DNA of 64,000 bases from an uncultured Sphingomonadales bacterium (GTDB lineage Bacteria; Pseudomonadota; Alphaproteobacteria; Sphingomonadales; Sphingomonadaceae), in NCBI GenBank assembly GCA_937898525.1, contig CALCBC010000012.1, positions 9,478-73,477 of the forward strand, read 5' to 3'. The position numbers and the translations under genes are program-made. Shown in pieces: positions 30,937 to 39,426 of the stretch. The number at the start of each line of letters is the position of its first letter. Positions within the stretch are counted from its first letter, which is position 1. The notes below the pieces were generated by a model. It saw only the letters and a list, made by a program, of their open reading frames with translations, had not been told where the DNA came from and searched no databases.

Positions 30937-33630
30937 TCACCCCGATCTTGAGGACCTGAGCGCTGCCTGTGCCGCCGCAAGCCGGGCGATCGGCACGCGA
31001 TAGGGCGACGCGCTGACATAATCGAGGCCGACCTGTTCGCAGAAGGCGATCGAAGACGGATCGCCCCCGTGCTCGCCGCAGATGCCGAGCTTGATGTCGG
31101 GCCGGGTTGCCCGTCCGCGCTCGGCCGCGAGCGCGATCAGCTGGCCGACGCCCTCGACGTCGAGGCTGACGAACGGGTCGCGCGGGTAGATGCCCTTGTC
31201 GACGTATTCCGCCAGGAAACGGCCCGCATCATCTCTCGAAACGCCGAGAGCTGTCTGCGTCAAGTCATTGGTTCCGAAAGAAAAGAACTTGGCCTCCTCG
31301 GCGATTTCGCCGGCCATCAGGGCCGCGCGCGGCAGCTCGATCATCGTGCCCACGAGGTAGTCGAGCGTGCGCCCCTTCTCTTCGAACACCTGCGCCGCGG
31401 TCTGCTCGACCAGCGCCTTGAGTATCGCGAGTTCCTTCCTGGTGGCGACGAGCGGGATCATCACCTCGGGGACGACCGCCTCGCCGCTCTCGGCGGCAAC
31501 CTCGCAGGCCGCTTCGAAGATGGCGCGGGCCTGCATTTCGTAGATCTCGGGGAAGGTGATCCCGAGCCGGCAGCCGCGGTGGCCGAGCATCGGGTTGAAC
31601 TCGTGCAGTTCGTCGGCCCGGCGGCGAAGGCGCTCGATGCTGGTGCCGGTGATCGCGGCGAGCTCGGCGAACTCGGCCTCGCCCTGCGGCAGGAACTCGT
31701 GCAGCGGCGGATCGAGCAGGCGGATCGTGCACGGCAGCGGGGCCATCGTGCGGAAGATTTCCGCGAAGTCGGCGCGCTGCTCGGGGAGCAGCTTGGCCAG
31801 CGCCTTGCGCCGTCCGGCCTCGTCTTCGGCGAGGATCATCTCGCGCACCGCGCTGATCCGCCCTGCGTCGAAGAACATGTGTTCGGTACGGCACAAGCCG
31901 ATGCCCTCGGCGCCGAACTGGCGCGCCATGCGGCAATCGGCCGGTGTCTCGGCGTTGGTGCGGACTTTCATCCGCCGGTGCCTGTCGGCCCACTCCATCA
32001 GCGTGGCGAAATCGCCGGCCAGTTCGGGCTCGATCGTCGCCACCTCGCCGGCCATGATCTCGCCGGTCGCGCCGTCGATCGTCAGCAGGTCCCCCTCCGC
32101 GAGCTCGCGGCTGCCGATCCGCAACTTGCGGCTCGCGAGGTCGATGGACACGGCCGAAGCACCCGAGACGCACGGGCGGCCCATCCCTCGGGCGACGACC
32201 GCCGCGTGTGACGTCATGCCGCCACGCGCGGTCAGGATTCCCTCGGCGGCGTGCATCCCATGGATGTCTTCCGGGCTGGTCTCGACGCGCGCGAGGATCA
32301 CCTTGTCGCCGCGCGCCCGCCAGGCCTCGGCGGTATCGGCGTCGAGCACGATCTTGCCGCTCGCCGCGCCCGGGGAGGCCGGCAGCCCCTTGCCGAGCAC
32401 GTCGCGCGGTGCATCGGGGTCGAGCGTCGGGTGCAGCAGTTGGTCGAGCGCCATCGGGTCGACGCGCAGCACCGCCGTGGTTTCGTCGATCAGGCCCTCG
32501 GCGACCATGTCGACCGCCATCTTGAGCGCGGCCCTGGCAGTGCGCTTGCCCGTTCGGGTCTGCAGCATCCACAGCTTGCCCTGCTGCACCGTGAACTCGA
32601 TGTCCTGCATCTCACGGTAGTGCCGCTCGAGCAGCTCGAACACGCGGGTAAGCTCCGCGTAGGCCTCGGGCATCGCCTCTTCCATCGACGGGGCGCTGGC
32701 GCCGGCCGCTTCGCGCGCGGCCTTCGTCAGGTACTGCGGAGTGCGGATGCCGGCGACGACGTCCTCGCCCTGGGCGTTGACCAGCCATTCGCCGTAATAG
32801 GCCCTTTCGCCGGTCGAGGGGTCGCGGGTGAAGGCAACGCCGGTGGCCGAAGTCTCACCCATGTTGCCGAAGACCATCGCCTGGACGTTGACCGCAGTGC
32901 CCCAGTCGCCCGGAATGTCGTTCAGGCGGCGGTAGACCTTGGCGCGGTCGCTTTCCCACGAATCGAACACGGCGCAGACCGCGCCGAACAGCTGCTCCCA
33001 CGGATCGTCGGGGAATTCGCGGCCGGATTCCTCCTCGACGATCGCCTTGTAACGGCGCGCGAGTTCCCGAAGGTCGCGCTCGCCCAGTTCGGTGTCGAGG
33101 ATGACGCCGCGGTCCTCCTTGGCGATCTCGAGCGCTTCCTCGAACAGGCCGTGGTCGACGCCCATGACGACGTCGGCGTACATCTGGATGAAGCGGCGGT
33201 AGGAATCCCAGGCGAAGCGCGCGTCGCCCGAGGCCGCGGCCAGCGCCTCGACGGTCGCGTCGTTGAGGCCGAGGTTGAGCACGGTGTCCATCATGCCGGG
33301 CATCGACACGCGAGCGCCCGAGCGGACCGAGACGAGAAGCGGGAGCGTGGAAGCCGGCCCCTCGCCGTCCTGGCCGAAGCAGCAGCCGGTCGCCTCCTCG
33401 ATATGCGCAATCCCGGCGCGGATCTCGTCCTTCAGCTCGGGTCGCAGGGTGCGCCCGCCGGCGTTGTAGGCCAGGCATTCCTCGGTGGTGATCGTGAAGC
33501 CCGGGGGCACCGGCAGCCCGATCGCAGCCATTTCGGCGAGGTTGGCGCCCTTGCCGCCGGTCACGGTCTTGTCCTTCGACCGGGGATCGTCGTGAACAAC
33601 GCCGCCGCCAAAGGTGTAAACTGTCTTCAT
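30937..33630 (-). CDS. ppdK: Pyruvate, phosphate dikinase
   Basis: Interconverts pyruvate, ATP and phosphate with PEP, AMP and PPi. The 897 residues match the PPDK length. Motifs in order are TVYTFGGGVV, GKGANLAEMAAIGLPVPPGF, VSMPGMMDTVLNLGLND, the phosphohistidine loop GGMTSHAAVVARGMGRPCVS (about residues 450-470), and the C-terminal PEP-binding barrel with LGHRGCRLGITFPEIYEMQ, FSFGTNDLTQTALGVSRDD and GICGEHGGDP. The start taken is the ATG at 33630; another in-frame ATG lies nine bases upstream. It is downstream of glyQ-glyS and a small gene on the same strand, a neighbour order known in this order of bacteria. Confidence 0.96.
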   Translation of the reverse strand: MKTVYTFGGGVVHDDPRSKDKTVTGGKGANLAEMAAIGLPVPPGFTITTEECLAYNAGGRTLRPELKDEIRAGIAHIEEATGCCFGQDGEGPASTLPLLVSVRSGARVSMPGMMDTVLNLGLNDATVEALAAASGDARFAWDSYRRFIQMYADVVMGVDHGLFEEALEIAKEDRGVILDTELGERDLRELARRYKAIVEEESGREFPDDPWEQLFGAVCAVFDSWESDRAKVYRRLNDIPGDWGTAVNVQAMVFGNMGETSATGVAFTRDPSTGERAYYGEWLVNAQGEDVVAGIRTPQYLTKAAREAAGASAPSMEEAMPEAYAELTRVFELLERHYREMQDIEFTVQQGKLWMLQTRTGKRTARAALKMAVDMVAEGLIDETTAVLRVDPMALDQLLHPTLDPDAPRDVLGKGLPASPGAASGKIVLDADTAEAWRARGDKVILARVETSPEDIHGMHAAEGILTARGGMTSHAAVVARGMGRPCVSGASAVSIDLASRKLRIGSRELAEGDLLTIDGATGEIMAGEVATIEPELAGDFATLMEWADRHRRMKVRTNAETPADCRMARQFGAEGIGLCRTEHMFFDAGRISAVREMILAEDEAGRRKALAKLLPEQRADFAEIFRTMAPLPCTIRLLDPPLHEFLPQGEAEFAELAAITGTSIERLRRRADELHEFNPMLGHRGCRLGITFPEIYEMQARAIFEAACEVAAESGEAVVPEVMIPLVATRKELAILKALVEQTAAQVFEEKGRTLDYLVGTMIELPRAALMAGEIAEEAKFFSFGTNDLTQTALGVSRDDAGRFLAEYVDKGIYPRDPFVSLDVEGVGQLIALAAERGRATRPDIKLGICGEHGGDPSSIAFCEQVGLDYVSASPYRVPIARLAAAQAALRSSRSG

Positions 33631-33724
33631 CGCCACCATTCCTGACAAGCGAGGTCCGCAGAGGTTGCCCTGCGTCCTCAAGAGTCCGATCCGGCCTCCC
33701 CCGTTCCAGGCCGTTTCTGACGCG

Positions 33725-33922
33725 TTACGAGCCTGCGGCGCCTTCCGGTTTTTTACCGATCAAGGCGCACGCCGGCGGTGCGTCCAGTGCTCGAACGCTG
33801 CTTCGCCTGCCCGGCCCCGAAAAGTGACCGCCGGAGCCAAGGAAGAGCGCGGCTGGAGCCGCGACCAGCCACTCGGCGATACGGAAGGCGAGCACGGTCA
33901 GAGCACTCATCCCGGCGTTCAT
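33725..33922 (-). CDS. Small putative membrane protein between glyS and ppdK
   Basis: A 65-codon frame with a good ribosome site (GGAGG about six bases before the ATG at 33922). The N-terminal third is hydrophobic (MSALTVLAFRIAEWLVAAPA plus ALFL), consistent with one membrane helix. The rest is basic and glycine-rich without recognisable features. It sits 38 bp downstream of glyS and about 95 bp upstream of ppdK, both on the same strand, so it would be transcribed with them. No family is recognised; it could also be non-coding spacer. Confidence 0.42.
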   Translation of the reverse strand: MNAGMSALTVLAFRIAEWLVAAPAALFLGSGGHFSGPGRRSSVRALDAPPACALIGKKPEGAAGS

Positions 33923-33960
33923 TCCAGCCTCCCTCTCCCCCGCGGGTCGCGCCCCCGGGG

Positions 33961-36474
33961 TCAGCCCTCGATCCGCGAGAAATCCGCCACGGCGCGGACC
34001 GCATCACGGAAGCGTGCGAGCAGGTCGAGCCGCGCGGCGCGCTTGTTCGGGTCCTCGTCGTTCACGGTCACCTCGTCGAAGAACCGGTCGATCGGAGCCC
34101 GGAGCGAGGCGAGCGCCCGCATCGCCCGTTCGAAATCCTCGGCCTCGATCGCCGCCGCGGCTTCGGGCTCTGCCGAGTCGAGCGCCGCGATCAGCGCACT
34201 TTCCGCAGGTTCGGGCGTGTAGGAAAGCTCTTTCCGATGTTTCAGCTCCATTTTGGCGGCGATCACCGGGGCGAGATCGGGATCGTCGACCACGGCGAGC
34301 GGATCTTCCTCGCCAGTGCGGGCGATTTCGCCCTCGACGCCCTTCCACTCCTCTTTCTTGAGGATGTTGGCGGCGCGCTTGTAGCCGGCGTGGAGGTTGG
34401 CGCCGTCCTCGGTGCCGATGAACGCCTGGAGAGCGCGGACGCGGGCGAGGAGGCGGACGAGATCGTCCTCGCCGCCGAGCGCGAAGACCGCGTCGATCAG
34501 GTCGTGGCGGACGCCGGCTTCGCGTTGCTGGACTTTGAGGCGGTCGAGCACGAATCCGATGATCTCGACTAAAGTCGCTGCATTTTCGCGATCTCGTTGA
34601 ATGACGGGCACTGGCGCGTTGGGGTCGTCCGGCAAGCTCCTCTTCGGCAAAATCTTATCGAAGACAGCCGCAGCCAGAGCTGGATCGTCGATGCGCTGAA
34701 GCGTGGGTGTAATCTCCGCGACCGTCGAAAAGACTTCGCCCCGATACATCGGTCCAAGAACCCCGAACATTGCTTGCATCACTGTCGGCGCGAGCGGAAC
34801 GCGAAGCCCGTTGGTTAGGATGAGAGCAGCCAGCGCTATTCCCGCTCGCCTCAGCGCGAACGGGTCCTTCGATCCGGTAGGCCTCTCCTGAACTAGAAAG
34901 AACGCTACGAGCGTATCGAGCTTGTCCGCCAGCGACACCGCCACCGTCACCGGCGCGGTCGGGACGATGTCGCCCTGGCCGACCGGCTTGTAGTGGTCGC
35001 GGATCGCGTCGGCGACTTCGGCGGGGAGGCCCTCGGCGCGGGCATAGTAGCCGCCCATCAGGCCCTGCAGCTCGGGGAATTCCCCGACCATTTCGGTGAC
35101 GAGGTCGGCCTTGCACAGGCGGGCGGCCCGTTCGGCGAGGTCGGCCAGTTCGGCCCTCCCCCTTGAGGGGGAGGGTTGGGTGAGAGTGTTCGGCGTGGCC
35201 TGCGAGGGGGCGGGCCCCTCCCCTGGCCCCTCCCCGCCGGGGAGGGAGACCGTGGCGTTGGGGGAGGCGTCTGCTCCCCCGACGATCCCTTCCTCGACGA
35301 GCCAGCGCGCGAGCTTCGCAACGCGCTCGACCTTGTCGGCCACGGTGCCGAGCTTCTCGTGGAAGGTGATGCGCTCGAGCTTCTTCGCGTGGTCCTCGAG
35401 CTTGGTCTTGCGGTCCTGGTCCCAGAAGAAGCGCGCGTCGGAGAGGCGCGCGGCGAGGACCTTGCGGTTGCCGTCGACGATCGCCGCGCCGCCGTCGGTG
35501 GCCTCTATGTTGGCGGTGCAGACGAAGGCGTTGGCGAGATTTCCCTCCCGCTTGCGGGAGGGGCCAGGGGTGGGTGTGTCCGCAAGGGACGGGTTACCAT
35601 CGACCGGCCCACCCCCAAGCGGGAGGGGAGTGCAGACGAAATACTTCTGGTTCACCCGGGCAGTCAGCTGGATCACCTCGGGCGGGACCTCGAGAAAAGC
35701 CTCGTCGAAGCGGCCGAGCAACGGGACCGGCCATTCGGTGAGGCCGGCGTTCTCGATCACCAGCCCCTCGTCCTCGACCAGCGCCAGGCCGGCCTCGGCG
35801 GCGGCCTTGCGGGCGCCTTCGCGGATCAGGTCCTGGCGCTCCTCGTGGTCGACGATCACGTGACAGGCGCGCAGCTTTTCCCGGTAGTCGGCCGCGCTGC
35901 CGATGGTGATCGCGCCCGGGCAGTGGAAACGGTGGCCGAGCGTGGTGTAACCGCTGGCGACGCCGTCGATCTCGAACTCGACCAGCTCCTCGCCGAAGAT
36001 CGCGACGATGCCCGAAAGCGGGCGCACCCAGCGCAGACTGCCGGTCGAGAGCGAGGCGGCGCCCCAGCGCATCGACTTGGGCCAGGGGAACGCGCGGACG
36101 ATCGCCGGTATCGCCTCGGCGAGCACATCCCTGACGGCCCGGCCCGGCTTCTCGACCACGGCGAACCAGACGCCGTCGCGGTCTTCGAGCCGGTCCTGCG
36201 TCAGGCCGGTCTTGCGCAGGAAGCCTTCGAGCGCCTGCGGCGGGGCGCTGGTGCGCGGGCCCTTGGTTTCCTCGCGGACGGCCTCCGTGGCCTCGGGCAA
36301 CTCGCGCCCGATCAATGCGAGGCGCCGCGGGGTCGACCAGACGGTGACCTCGCCGACCGCGACCCCGGCTTCGCCGAGCTGCTGGCGGAACAGCTTCTCG
36401 AGGTCGGCGCGGGCGCCGGCCTGCATGCGTGCGGGGATTTCCTCGCAGCGGAGTTCGAGGAGGAAGTCGGTCAT
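33961..36474 (-). CDS. glyS: Glycyl-tRNA synthetase beta subunit (with in-frame insertions)
   Basis: The partner of GlyQ in the alpha2-beta2 glycyl-tRNA synthetase. It begins MTDFLLELRCEEIPARMQAG and shows ETKGPRTSAPPQALEGFL, IVRAFPWPKSMRW, FVCTANIEATDGGAAIVDGN, ARLCKADLVTEMVGEFPELQ, DKLDTLVAFFLVQERPTGSKD and a C-terminal anticodon-binding region. The frame is intact, but 837 residues is well above the 689 of E. coli GlyS. The excess includes two segments encoded by palindromic repeats (GGGPVDGNPSLADTPTPGPS region, and SLPGGEGPGEGPAPSQATPN region) and a lower-GC stretch around 34560-34910. The start overlaps the glyQ stop by four bases. Function is probably kept, since no other copy is seen. 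Confidence 0.94.
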   Translation of the reverse strand: MTDFLLELRCEEIPARMQAGARADLEKLFRQQLGEAGVAVGEVTVWSTPRRLALIGRELPEATEAVREETKGPRTSAPPQALEGFLRKTGLTQDRLEDRDGVWFAVVEKPGRAVRDVLAEAIPAIVRAFPWPKSMRWGAASLSTGSLRWVRPLSGIVAIFGEELVEFEIDGVASGYTTLGHRFHCPGAITIGSAADYREKLRACHVIVDHEERQDLIREGARKAAAEAGLALVEDEGLVIENAGLTEWPVPLLGRFDEAFLEVPPEVIQLTARVNQKYFVCTPLPLGGGPVDGNPSLADTPTPGPSRKREGNLANAFVCTANIEATDGGAAIVDGNRKVLAARLSDARFFWDQDRKTKLEDHAKKLERITFHEKLGTVADKVERVAKLARWLVEEGIVGGADASPNATVSLPGGEGPGEGPAPSQATPNTLTQPSPSRGRAELADLAERAARLCKADLVTEMVGEFPELQGLMGGYYARAEGLPAEVADAIRDHYKPVGQGDIVPTAPVTVAVSLADKLDTLVAFFLVQERPTGSKDPFALRRAGIALAALILTNGLRVPLAPTVMQAMFGVLGPMYRGEVFSTVAEITPTLQRIDDPALAAAVFDKILPKRSLPDDPNAPVPVIQRDRENAATLVEIIGFVLDRLKVQQREAGVRHDLIDAVFALGGEDDLVRLLARVRALQAFIGTEDGANLHAGYKRAANILKKEEWKGVEGEIARTGEEDPLAVVDDPDLAPVIAAKMELKHRKELSYTPEPAESALIAALDSAEPEAAAAIEAEDFERAMRALASLRAPIDRFFDEVTVNDEDPNKRAARLDLLARFRDAVRAVADFSRIEG
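35154..35246. repeat. Palindromic repeat element A inside glyS
   Basis: Two hairpins: CCCTCCCCC (35154-35162) with GGGGGAGGG (35167-35175) around TTGA, and CCCTCCCC (35228-35235) with GGGGAGGG (35239-35246) around GCC. The sequence between is also C/G-skewed. This is the pattern of repeats normally found between genes in this group of bacteria, yet here it lies within the glyS frame and is translated as a Gly/Pro/Ser-rich loop. Confidence 0.7.
35543..35629. repeat. Palindromic repeat element B inside glyS
   Basis: The left end has CCCTCCCG (35543-35550) paired with CGGGAGGG (35555-35562) around CTTG, then GGGGTGGG. The right end (about 35609-35629) reads CCCACCCCCAAGCGGGAGGG, an inverted copy of the left end. 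The whole is therefore a nested palindrome of about 87 bp, in frame within glyS. It is translated as the segment containing NPSLADTPTPGPSRKREGN. Confidence 0.75.
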
Positions 36475-37370
36475 GCCGTCCACCCCGCGTATTCGGCTGC
36501 CCAGCGGTCGGCTTCCTTGGCCATGTAGGCCTCGCACGAGCCGCGGGCGAGGTCACGGACGCGCGCCATGTAGCTGGCGCGTTCCTGCACCGAGATGACG
36601 CCGCGGGCCTGTAGCAGATTGAACAGGTGGCTCGCCTCTACCGCCTGCTCGTAGGCGGCGATCGGGATGTCGTTGGCGAGGCAGTTGCGGCACTCGGCCT
36701 CGGCCTTGGCGAACAGGTCGAACAGCGCGTCGGTGTCGGCGACCTCGAAGTTCCACTTCGACATCTGCCGCTCGTTCTCGAGGAACACGTCGCCGTAAGT
36801 CACGCCCTGGCCGTTGAAATCGAGCTCGAACACGTTGTCCTTGCCCTGGATGTACATCGCCAGGCGCTCGAGCCCATAAGTGAGTTCGCCCGAGACGGGC
36901 TTGCAGTCGAACCCGCCCATCTGCTGGAAGTAGGTGAACTGCGTCACTTCCATCCCGTCGCACCAGACTTCCCACCCCAGCCCCCAGGCGCCGAGCGTCG
37001 GCGATTCCCAGTCGTCCTCGACGAAGCGGATGTCGTGCAGGCGCGGATCGATGCCGATCAGCTCGAGGCTCTTCAGGTAGATGTCCTGCAGGTCGGGCGG
37101 GCTCGGCTTCAGGATCACCTGGTACTGGTAGTAATGCTGCAGCCGGTTCGGGTTCTCGCCGTAGCGGCCGTCGGTCGGGCGGCGGCAGGGCTGGACGAAG
37201 GCGGCATTCCACGGCTCGGGGCCGAGCGCGCGCAGGGTGGTCGCGGTGTGGAAGGTGCCCGCCCCCATGCGCATGTCGTAGGGCTGGAGGATCAGGCAGC
37301 CGTTAGCGCTCCAGTAATCGTGGAGCGTCAGGATCATGTCCTGGAAGCTGCGTGACGGGTCGCGTGACAT
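36471..37370 (-). CDS. glyQ: Glycyl-tRNA synthetase alpha subunit
   Basis: The catalytic class II subunit; 299 residues, normal size. It contains SFQDMILTLHDYWSANGCLI, the GAGTFHTATTLRALGPEPW motif, AFVQPCRRPTDGRYGENPNR, WEVWCDGMEVTQFTYFQQMG and SGELTYGLERLAMYIQG (motif 3 region). The ATG at 37370 matches the family start (MSRDPSRSFQDMI). It overlaps glyS by four bases and heads the glyQ-glyS-(small ORF)-ppdK run. It is divergent from the first TraB/GumN gene across 122 bp. Confidence 0.97.
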   Translation of the reverse strand: MSRDPSRSFQDMILTLHDYWSANGCLILQPYDMRMGAGTFHTATTLRALGPEPWNAAFVQPCRRPTDGRYGENPNRLQHYYQYQVILKPSPPDLQDIYLKSLELIGIDPRLHDIRFVEDDWESPTLGAWGLGWEVWCDGMEVTQFTYFQQMGGFDCKPVSGELTYGLERLAMYIQGKDNVFELDFNGQGVTYGDVFLENERQMSKWNFEVADTDALFDLFAKAEAECRNCLANDIPIAAYEQAVEASHLFNLLQARGVISVQERASYMARVRDLARGSCEAYMAKEADRWAAEYAGWTA

Positions 37371-37492
37371 GGCGGCGCGCATGGCCGATGGGCCGCTGGC
37401 GGTCAACGGCCCACAGAGCCTCGCGCGCGAAGCGGTTGACATCGCGGGTGCAATGGTCGCGGAGTGCTGCACGCCGAACACGGATGGGGACG

Positions 37493-38443
37493 ATGAAGGC
37501 GATTCTCGCTGGCCTGCTGTGGGTCGCTGCGCTGGCCGTCCCCGCCGCGGCGAATGCGCAGGCCCCGGCAATCGAGCAGGACTACGATCCCGATCCCGCG
37601 ATCTGGCTGATCGAGGACGAAGACACCCGTATCTACCTGTTCGGCACGGTTCACGTGCTGCCCGAGGGCTTTCGCTGGCGCAGCCCCCGGCTCGACGCGA
37701 TCGTCGAAGAGGCCGACGCCTTGGTGGTCGAGTCGACCGAAGACGAAATGGGCCGGAGTGACCCGCGCCTCGTCAAGCTGCTCGGCTCGCTCGCCAAGCG
37801 GCCGAGGGTGAGCGAACGGCTGTCGCCCGAGAACGGCTGGAAGTGGCTCGCCCTCGGCGAGAGCCTCGGCATGCCGGCCGACTATTTCGACCGGCTGCCG
37901 CCGTTGCTGGCGCTGTTCGGAATCGGCACTTCGTTCGGGCAGGAGCGGAGCGGATCGTCGCCTGAGTACGGCGTCGAAACGGTGCTCGAGGCCGAATTCA
38001 GGGCGGCGGGAAAGCCGATCGCGTCGATCGAGGACGGCAACGCCGTGCTGCTGTCGCTGCTGGAGATGAACGAGGCCGTGCTGATCAAGGAGCTCGACCG
38101 CGAGCTGTCGCAGTGGGGCGGCGACCCGCTCGCGATATTCGGCGGCAGTCCGGTCAAGCGAGCCGGCAGCGACTACGGCTCGCCGCTGGCGGAGGAGCAC
38201 GCCTGGGCCCAGGGCGCCGAGATCGACATCGGCGACGAGGGCTTCGGCCGGACCGGTTTCGGCCGCGCTATGGGCAAGATTCTGCTCGACAACCGCAACC
38301 GCGCCTGGGCCGCCTGGCTCGAGGAGCGGCTGGCCGAGCCCGGCACGCTGCTTGTCGCGGTCGGCGCCGCGCACCTCGCCGGGCGGAACTCGGTCCACGC
38401 GATGCTGGCCGAACGGGGGCTCACGACCAAGCGGGTCGACTGA
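37493..38443 (+). CDS. TraB/GumN family protein, copy 1
   Basis: A 316-residue exported protein. The signal peptide MKAILAGLLWVAALAVPAAA is cleaved near residue 23. The TraB/GumN (Tiki-like) domain carries the two family histidine motifs: YLFGTVHVLPEGFRW near the N-terminus and LVAVGAAHLAGRNSVHAML near the C-terminus. The fold is a predicted metalloprotease-like (EreA/ChaN) fold, with His and Glu residues as the suspected site. GGGGA precedes the ATG at 37493. It is the first of three tandem paralogues; the gap to the second is about 90 bp. The bacterial substrate is unknown. Confidence 0.9.
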   Translation: MKAILAGLLWVAALAVPAAANAQAPAIEQDYDPDPAIWLIEDEDTRIYLFGTVHVLPEGFRWRSPRLDAIVEEADALVVESTEDEMGRSDPRLVKLLGSLAKRPRVSERLSPENGWKWLALGESLGMPADYFDRLPPLLALFGIGTSFGQERSGSSPEYGVETVLEAEFRAAGKPIASIEDGNAVLLSLLEMNEAVLIKELDRELSQWGGDPLAIFGGSPVKRAGSDYGSPLAEEHAWAQGAEIDIGDEGFGRTGFGRAMGKILLDNRNRAWAAWLEERLAEPGTLLVAVGAAHLAGRNSVHAMLAERGLTTKRVD

Positions 38444-38535
38444 CTTGCAAGGACCTCAAGGCGCTGCTGCGAGCTGGTTCTGGCGCGGAAACGCCTGAGC
38501 GCCTACATGCGCGCACCGATTCGAAGGGTCCGACG

Positions 38536-39426
38536 ATGCAGCTGAAGCGCCTGATTTCCTGTTCCGCGGCTCTCGCCCTGGCGCTGGGCAACGTCGCGGC
38601 GAGTGCCGAGACCCCGCCGGAAGGCGCTGTGCCGGGGCCGGCACTGTGGAAGGTGGCCGATGAGGACACCACGATCTACCTGTTCGGCACGGTCCACGCG
38701 CTGCCGCAGGACAAGGAGTGGTTCGACGCGCGGATCGCGCGGGCTTTCGCCGAATCGTCCGAGCTGGTGACCGAGGTCGACCTTGCCGACCAGGCGCGCG
38801 CGTCGGCGGCGATGCAGCGGGCTGGCCTGCTGCCCGAAGGCGAATCGCTGCGCGCGATGATGAGCGAGGAGGACCGCAGGCAATACGAGGACGCGCTGGT
38901 TTCGCTCGGCCTGCCGGTAGCCGCGCTCGACCGGCTTGAGCCCTGGTTGGCGGCTCTCACGCTGTCGCTGCTGCCCCTCCTGCGGCAGGGCTACCAGGCC
39001 GAGAGCGGAGTCGAGATGGCGCTGATGAGCCAGGCCGGCGACAAGGCACGCGGCGCTCTCGAAAGCGTCGAGCAGCAGATCGAACTGTTCGACGGCATGC
39101 CGACCGAAGCGCAGCTGGCGTTTCTCGACCGGACGGTCGAGGCGATGGCCAATGCCAAGACGACGCTCGACGCGATGGTCGCCGAATGGATCGAGGGCGA
39201 CGCCGAGACGCTTGCCGAGTTGCTCAACGCCCAGCTCGACGATCCGGAGCTGCGCGACCGGCTTCTGACCCAGCGCAACGCGAACTGGGCAGACTGGATC
39301 GAGCGCCGGCTCGAGCAACCCGGGACCGTGTTCGTCGCAGTAGGCGCCGGGCACCTCTCGGGACCGGACAGCGTCCAGGCGGTGCTTGCCGGCCGCAACG
39401 TCAGGGTTGAACGCATCTGGCAGTGA
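38536..39426 (+). CDS. TraB/GumN family protein, copy 2
   Basis: A 296-residue paralogue of the preceding gene, with the signal peptide MQLKRLISCSAALALALGNV cleaved near residue 25. The first motif is IYLFGTVHALPQDKEWFDAR, the second FVAVGAGHLSGPDSVQAVL. It keeps the acidic ELVTEVDLAD stretch after the first motif and the EQQIELFDGMP segment typical of the family. The stop overlaps the start of copy 3 (GTGA), so copies 2 and 3 are coupled, while copy 1 has its own ribosome site. Confidence 0.9.
   Translation: MQLKRLISCSAALALALGNVAASAETPPEGAVPGPALWKVADEDTTIYLFGTVHALPQDKEWFDARIARAFAESSELVTEVDLADQARASAAMQRAGLLPEGESLRAMMSEEDRRQYEDALVSLGLPVAALDRLEPWLAALTLSLLPLLRQGYQAESGVEMALMSQAGDKARGALESVEQQIELFDGMPTEAQLAFLDRTVEAMANAKTTLDAMVAEWIEGDAETLAELLNAQLDDPELRDRLLTQRNANWADWIERRLEQPGTVFVAVGAGHLSGPDSVQAVLAGRNVRVERIWQ

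Noticed and set aside
35516..35640. 11-bp direct repeats GTGCAGACGAA (35516-35526 and 35630-35640) as a target-site duplication of element B
   Set aside because: Both copies encode FVCT, and ordinary GlyS has FVC at both places, so the repeat is probably native rather than made by insertion.
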